From NCBI GenBank assembly GCA_964036665.1, contig OZ038528.1, positions 23,609,245 through 23,673,244 of the forward strand: DNA of 64,000 nt, in the 5' to 3' direction. Below are positions 61,501 to 64,000 of this stretch, piece by piece. Under the pieces are notes generated by a model, which was not told the origin of the DNA, ran no database searches, and saw only the letters and a list, made by a program, of their open reading frames with translations. Made by a program: the position numbers and the translations under genes. The DNA is from Gordius sp. MW1 (taxonomy: Eukaryota; Nematomorpha; Gordioida; Gordea; Gordiidae). Every line of letters starts with the position of its first letter. Position 1 is the first letter of the stretch.

Positions 61501-61816
61501 TAAATCAAATTGCGCATAAAGTTTGACCTATAAAATTAAACAAATGATGTATTATGACTCACCCCTCTCTGTAAACATCTGTAAGTTTAAGAAAGGCCGA
61601 ATTTATAAAAATAGGTAATGGATATTTATCAAAAAATTGAAGAAATTTTATTATTGCTTCACACTGTTCACCATTTTGCAATGAACGCAAACCTTAAGTA
61701 ATATAATGTACGAAAAAGACATAACTTTAGAAACCTCTATCTAATTCCATTAAAGCAGAATTTGCCTCACTCTCTGATGTAGAGATATTTTTATCAAAAG
61801 CAGTCTTGATCGTCAT
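52534..61816 (-). CDS. INTS7: Integrator complex subunit 7
   Basis: Alpha-solenoid scaffold subunit of Integrator, the nuclear complex that cleaves snRNA and promoter-proximal transcripts. Exons in transcript order: 61816-61735, 61692-61563, 61527-61381, 61346-61209, 61169-61040, 61003-60887, 60848-60562, 60524-60235, 60176-59965, 59874-59722, 59529-59332 (end uncertain), 59053-58768, 57983-57813, 57021-56839, 55721-55481 (start uncertain), 54503-54314, 53365-53099, 52827-52689, 52595-52534. All confirmed junctions are GT/AG and in phase. Recognition: NSALMELDRG, NGEQCEAIIKF, SQKHIDKILNIDEL, HSNDPIARSITLRLLGS, ESHDKIEVESALFAAE, ALTPHNFYWLNAL, VPKNDYFSCQFLLEF and WETGPESTLNVKAS. About 1140 codons are placed (962 in human). 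The ATG at 61816 follows an in-frame TAA. The joins around 59332/59053 and 56839/55721 need an extra exon. Confidence 0.94.
52915..53089. mobile_element. Family B MITE beside an INTS7 splice donor
   Basis: CATGAGCCTAGCCAAGGGG to CTGGCTACGCCCACG, with long G and C runs. It ends 9 bp from the INTS7 exon at 53099, right where that exon's donor GTAAGA lies (minus strand). Confidence 0.8.
53400..53560. mobile_element. Family A MITE, long palindrome
   Basis: TAGTGTTGTAAAAAGGGCTGG to CCCGTTTTTACAACACTA with the inner pair ACATAAGCAGACCAAAGG. It begins 35 bp from the acceptor of INTS7 exon 53365. Confidence 0.8.
54001..54302. mobile_element. Family D element overlapping an INTS7 intron border
   Basis: ATAGACTACATAGAC at the left, GATGAGCAGTCTATCTAGTC at the right, with the 'gtgcacatttcaaaatggcg' core. 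It ends 12 bp from the INTS7 exon 54314-54503. Confidence 0.65.
54700..55133. mobile_element. Family D element
   Basis: CATAGACTAAAAAGACTGCTC to GGAGCAGTCTATCTGGTCTATG, inverted. Same internal order as the copy at 14889, including 'ctcccatgtctttctgcag' and 'tgtgcacatttcaaaatggcg'. Confidence 0.7.
55750..56830. other. INTS7 intron, expected missing exon not found
   Basis: The helix between exons 56839 and 55721 (about 20 residues in human) should be encoded here. A possible micro-exon, GCAG/GATGAAAG/GTGTTT, at about 55784-55791 would keep phase, but its evidence is weak. Confidence 0.35.
57064..57202. mobile_element. Family A MITE
   Basis: GTGTTGTGAAAAGACCTGGG to CCCAGATCTATTTACAACACTA. It begins 43 bp from the acceptor of INTS7 exon 57021. 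Confidence 0.75.
57341..57548. mobile_element. Non-autonomous hAT element, 208 bp, with a TATA box
   Basis: TAGAGTTGTTAAATTGCTAA and its inverted partner TTGCTAACTTGC..CTCTA are flanked by ATTTTAAC at 57333-57340 and 57549-57556. TATATAAAA at 57463 lies in an otherwise GC-richer centre with several CTCGAG/CGAGCA motifs. In an INTS7 intron. Confidence 0.92.
57639..57804. mobile_element. Family A MITE beside an INTS7 splice donor
   Basis: CAGTGTTGTAAATACGGCTG with arms TTTTAGTCGATTAGACTTAAGC and its complement. The right tip is worn (TTTGACAGCACTA). It ends 8 bp from INTS7 exon 57813-57983. Confidence 0.7.
58195..58476. mobile_element. Family D element, left end unclear
   Basis: Has 'taaattgccttaacatcacatcatca', 'gtgcacatttcaaaatggcg' and ends GATGAGCAGTATATCTAGTC. 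Confidence 0.6.
58508..58662. repeat. Family D half-element
   Basis: Contains 'ttactaatgagaaaggaaaattcac' and 'caaaatggtggatt', and ends ATGAGCCTATGTAGTCTA. It corresponds to the right half of the copy at 14889 only. Confidence 0.55.
59965..61816 (-). CDS. INTS7: INTS7 5' exon block with very short introns
   Basis: Nine exons separated by introns of 42, 35, 34, 39, 36, 38, 37 and 58 nt; the next intron is 90 nt. Each has GT and AG borders, and removal restores both phase and similarity to INTS7. For example, removing the 34-nt intron 61347-61380 gives PIARSITLRLLGSISG, where the family reads PVARAITLRMLGSLAS. The third exon ends CG/GTAACA and the fourth begins C TTG CTT. Confidence 0.93.
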
Positions 61817-61924
61817 TTTTGTTAAATGACTATTTTAATAAGATCAGCTGTTAGAAAAACCAATGTTCGACATCTTATTACAAATGAGAATTATCTTGTC
61901 TATCCGTGAGCCCGAGTTTGACGT

Positions 61925-62215
61925 CCAAACTAGTTGACTATGGAGAGCCTTCTAGGTCTTTACCACAATTTGAATGGAGAATCGGTAGCCCCTCAACCCA
62001 ACTGCATCGTAAATAAGCCACAGTCCAACGCCCAAACTAGCTAACCATGGCGAGCCTTCTAGCCCGTGTACCACAATCTGAATGGAGAATCGGTAGCCCC
62101 TCAAACCAACCACATCGTAAAAAGACTTTCTTTCCACACCATCGATCCGTGAGCCCGAGTCCGATGCTCTAGCAAACAATGGAAAACCTTCAAGTCCTCT
62201 CATCACAATCTCAAG
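61925..62215. repeat. Three-unit minisatellite upstream of INTS7
   Basis: 'accacaatttgaatggagaatcggtagcccctcaa' type units begin near 61962 and 62070, about 108 bp apart; a diverged third lies at 62199. Each unit also carries GAGCCTTCTAG and a CCAAACTAG motif. A 92-codon frame on the minus strand is a by-product of the repeat. It starts about 110 bp upstream of the INTS7 start codon. Confidence 0.8.
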
Positions 62216-62351
62216 GAAGTGTCGTATCATTAATATTTATATGCTTATATTAGTCTCGTGCATGCTCTGCTTTTTGCTTTTACTTTAATGCTTCCTACTA
62301 CTAACAATAATGATCTTCACTTTAGCATACTAACAAATTAACGGTTCCTAG

Positions 62352-64000
62352 GCTAAATCCCGAAAGCGCATAATCCCGAATTTTAATGCTACACTATAAC
62401 CGTATCAATGCATTTGCCAACAGTACACTTACCTAAACTCAGATGGAAATAGGAAACATGTTCCTCCCAAAAATCCTAAGCCTCTACCAACTCCAGCCTC
62501 ACCTTTTAGTCACCCCACATCCCATATTTGTAATTGCAAATATCCATATACATGTATTTATAAGTGAATGATTTAATTTCTGATATATTTATTTCTAGTT
62601 TTATAAATACTTATTAGTAACAACTTACTCAAGCTATTTCCTTTTTTAAATGTAACAGCTTTAATTTCAGTGGAATCGTAAAAGTGCAGGAGATTTTTAG
62701 ATAACTCTTAATATTCTTAATGATTTCAATTATAAAAGGCAAATGATTTGTATACAAATATTTTAATAAGTGATTTTAACTTAAATCATCAGTAATAAAA
62801 GATAATATTCATTAAAATAGATTTGCTAAACACATCCATGAACATTAAAAAAACAAGTGAAAGTAGGGAATATTTTTCCCTCCTACACTTTAATTTATAA
62901 AAAAATTAAAAACATCATGAAAAATTTAATTGTATATTGCTTACTAAATCTCTTTGTAATAATAAGAACATATAAAATAAGGTATCAAATTTAATTTGTT
63001 GTAGAGGGAAAAGAAAGTTATATTGAGTTTTTATGAACACACATTAGTATGATAAGTACATTAATTTATAATTTTTTAGAGTATTAAATTCGCTTCTGTT
63101 CACAATGCCAATCGTCCATAATGCCAATGCTTTAGACCGCCAATGGCTTAACCAATCAAAACAAAGTTAAGGGGTAGGGTTAGGGTTAAAGTTAGTGTTA
63201 GGGCTAGGGTTAGGGAATATTATAAGTACAATTAGTACACATAGATATAATATAATCATTATAATAGAATTAACTGTATAATGAGCTATTACTTAAAAAT
63301 AATACAGTCATTGGCATTGTGGATGATTGGCATTATGAATGGGATTCATTAAATTGCTTAGCATTAATAATATAAAATACAAACTCCTCAAACTAATTAA
63401 ATGAATTTTGATTACCTAAATTAATAATAAAATTTTTAATACACTTAATGTTAGACAACAGAATCTAAATTAACTTTTAAAAAGTATAACCAATCTTTAA
63501 AAGATTGTCAATTAATCATAATGCCTACAAAGTCTTATAAAATATTAAACAATAATATTAAATGTTTTATTGTATAAAGCTAACAATATATATAAATTTG
63601 TTCCAGATTTTATAAATTTTCATGTATAAGTAGATATTAAACATTGCACCCAAATCTGGCTTCTTGAATTAATTGAAAGTAATAAAATTATATATAGGAT
63701 AACAACAAGTATAAAATGTTTCAAAAAAGTGATAATATTTTTTATAATGCGAAACCCTTATTTGGATCTTTATAATCCAGGTGGGTAAAAATAGTTCATT
63801 ATAAATTTAACAAATAAATGTGATTCTTACATAAGAAAATTGTAAAGGTCGCACCCAATTCTAGCTCTTGAATTGATTGAATCTACATAATATTATCGGG
63901 GATATGATAAAACTTTAAAATTAAAAAACATATGGAAATTTGAAAATCGTAGCAGTAGCATTATCGTAGCTTAGGGATTGTGCCTTTTCGGGATTTAGCC
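62352..64000. mobile_element. Inverted-repeat element reaching the window end
   Basis: GGCTAAATCCCGAAAGCGCA at 62352 and, inverted, CGGGATTTAGCC as the last bases of the window. Next to them, ATCCCG and AATGCTAC versus GTAGCATT also pair. About 1.65 kb, no coding frame. The right flank is outside the window, so the duplication could not be checked. Confidence 0.7.
63091..63347. mobile_element. 257-bp MITE with telomere-like core, nested
   Basis: CACAATGCCAATCGTCC.. at the left and, inverted, GGCATTGTGGATGATTGG.. at the right. Duplication ATTAAATT at 63083-63090 and 63348-63355. The core has GGGTAGGGTTAGGGTTAA and more TTAGGG-like units (63172-63216). It sits inside the element starting at 62352. 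Confidence 0.85.

Noticed and set aside
61952..62230. A 92-codon frame with internal repeats (GLRGYRFSIQIVV)
   Set aside because: It is the translation of the 108-bp minisatellite units; there is no sign of a gene around it.

Overview
This window looks like AT-rich nuclear DNA from an invertebrate animal. By eye it is roughly two-thirds A+T. It carries four multi-exon genes with recognisable animal orthologues, packed with short inverted-repeat transposons. The species cannot be fixed from the sequence. Introns of 34-42 nt crowded at the 5' end of one gene recall flatworms and some other fast-evolving lophotrochozoans, and TTAGGG-type repeats occur inside one transposon. Both are hints only.

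Layout. 819-4833 (+): the 3' exons of a TMEM144-like membrane protein; its 5' exons lie left of the window. 7277-31062 (-): an almost complete kinesin-13 (KIF2-type microtubule depolymerase). I placed 24 exons by splice sites and reading phase; one small internal exon and the last exon are missing. A full-length hAT transposon with an intact 646-codon transposase and perfect 8-bp target duplications (25484-28160) sits in its first intron, and a degraded hAT copy lies just upstream of its start codon. 32730-40215: intergenic, with the wreck of a Ty3/Gypsy retrotransposon (gag, protease, integrase, 3' LTR start) whose reverse transcriptase section is gone. 41531-42088 (-): complete FAM32A in four exons. 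Close by and divergent is a broken SWIM zinc-finger gene (42231-43904, +), split by a hAT MITE. 44-52.5 kb: mostly intergenic, with a 2.1-kb inverted-repeat element containing a ~130-bp minisatellite. 52534-61816 (-): INTS7 (Integrator subunit 7) from start to stop codon, 19 exons placed and at least one still to be found. 61.9-64 kb: a minisatellite and nested inverted-repeat elements.

Repeats dominate the non-coding DNA. There are at least 17 copies of a palindromic MITE ending TTGTAAAAACGG (family A), about 11 copies of a MITE ending GGGCGTAGCCAGG with long G/C runs (family B), a family with AGTCTAT..GAGCAGTCTAT ends (family D), and five non-autonomous elements with 8-bp duplications and hAT-like ends. 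Most lie in introns, some within 10-30 nt of a splice site.

The four genes are unrelated housekeeping functions: membrane transport-like, mitotic microtubule disassembly, splicing (FAM32A) and snRNA/mRNA 3' processing (INTS7). There is no operon-like logic. All exon calls come from reading splice sites and from remembered family sequences; no database search was run.
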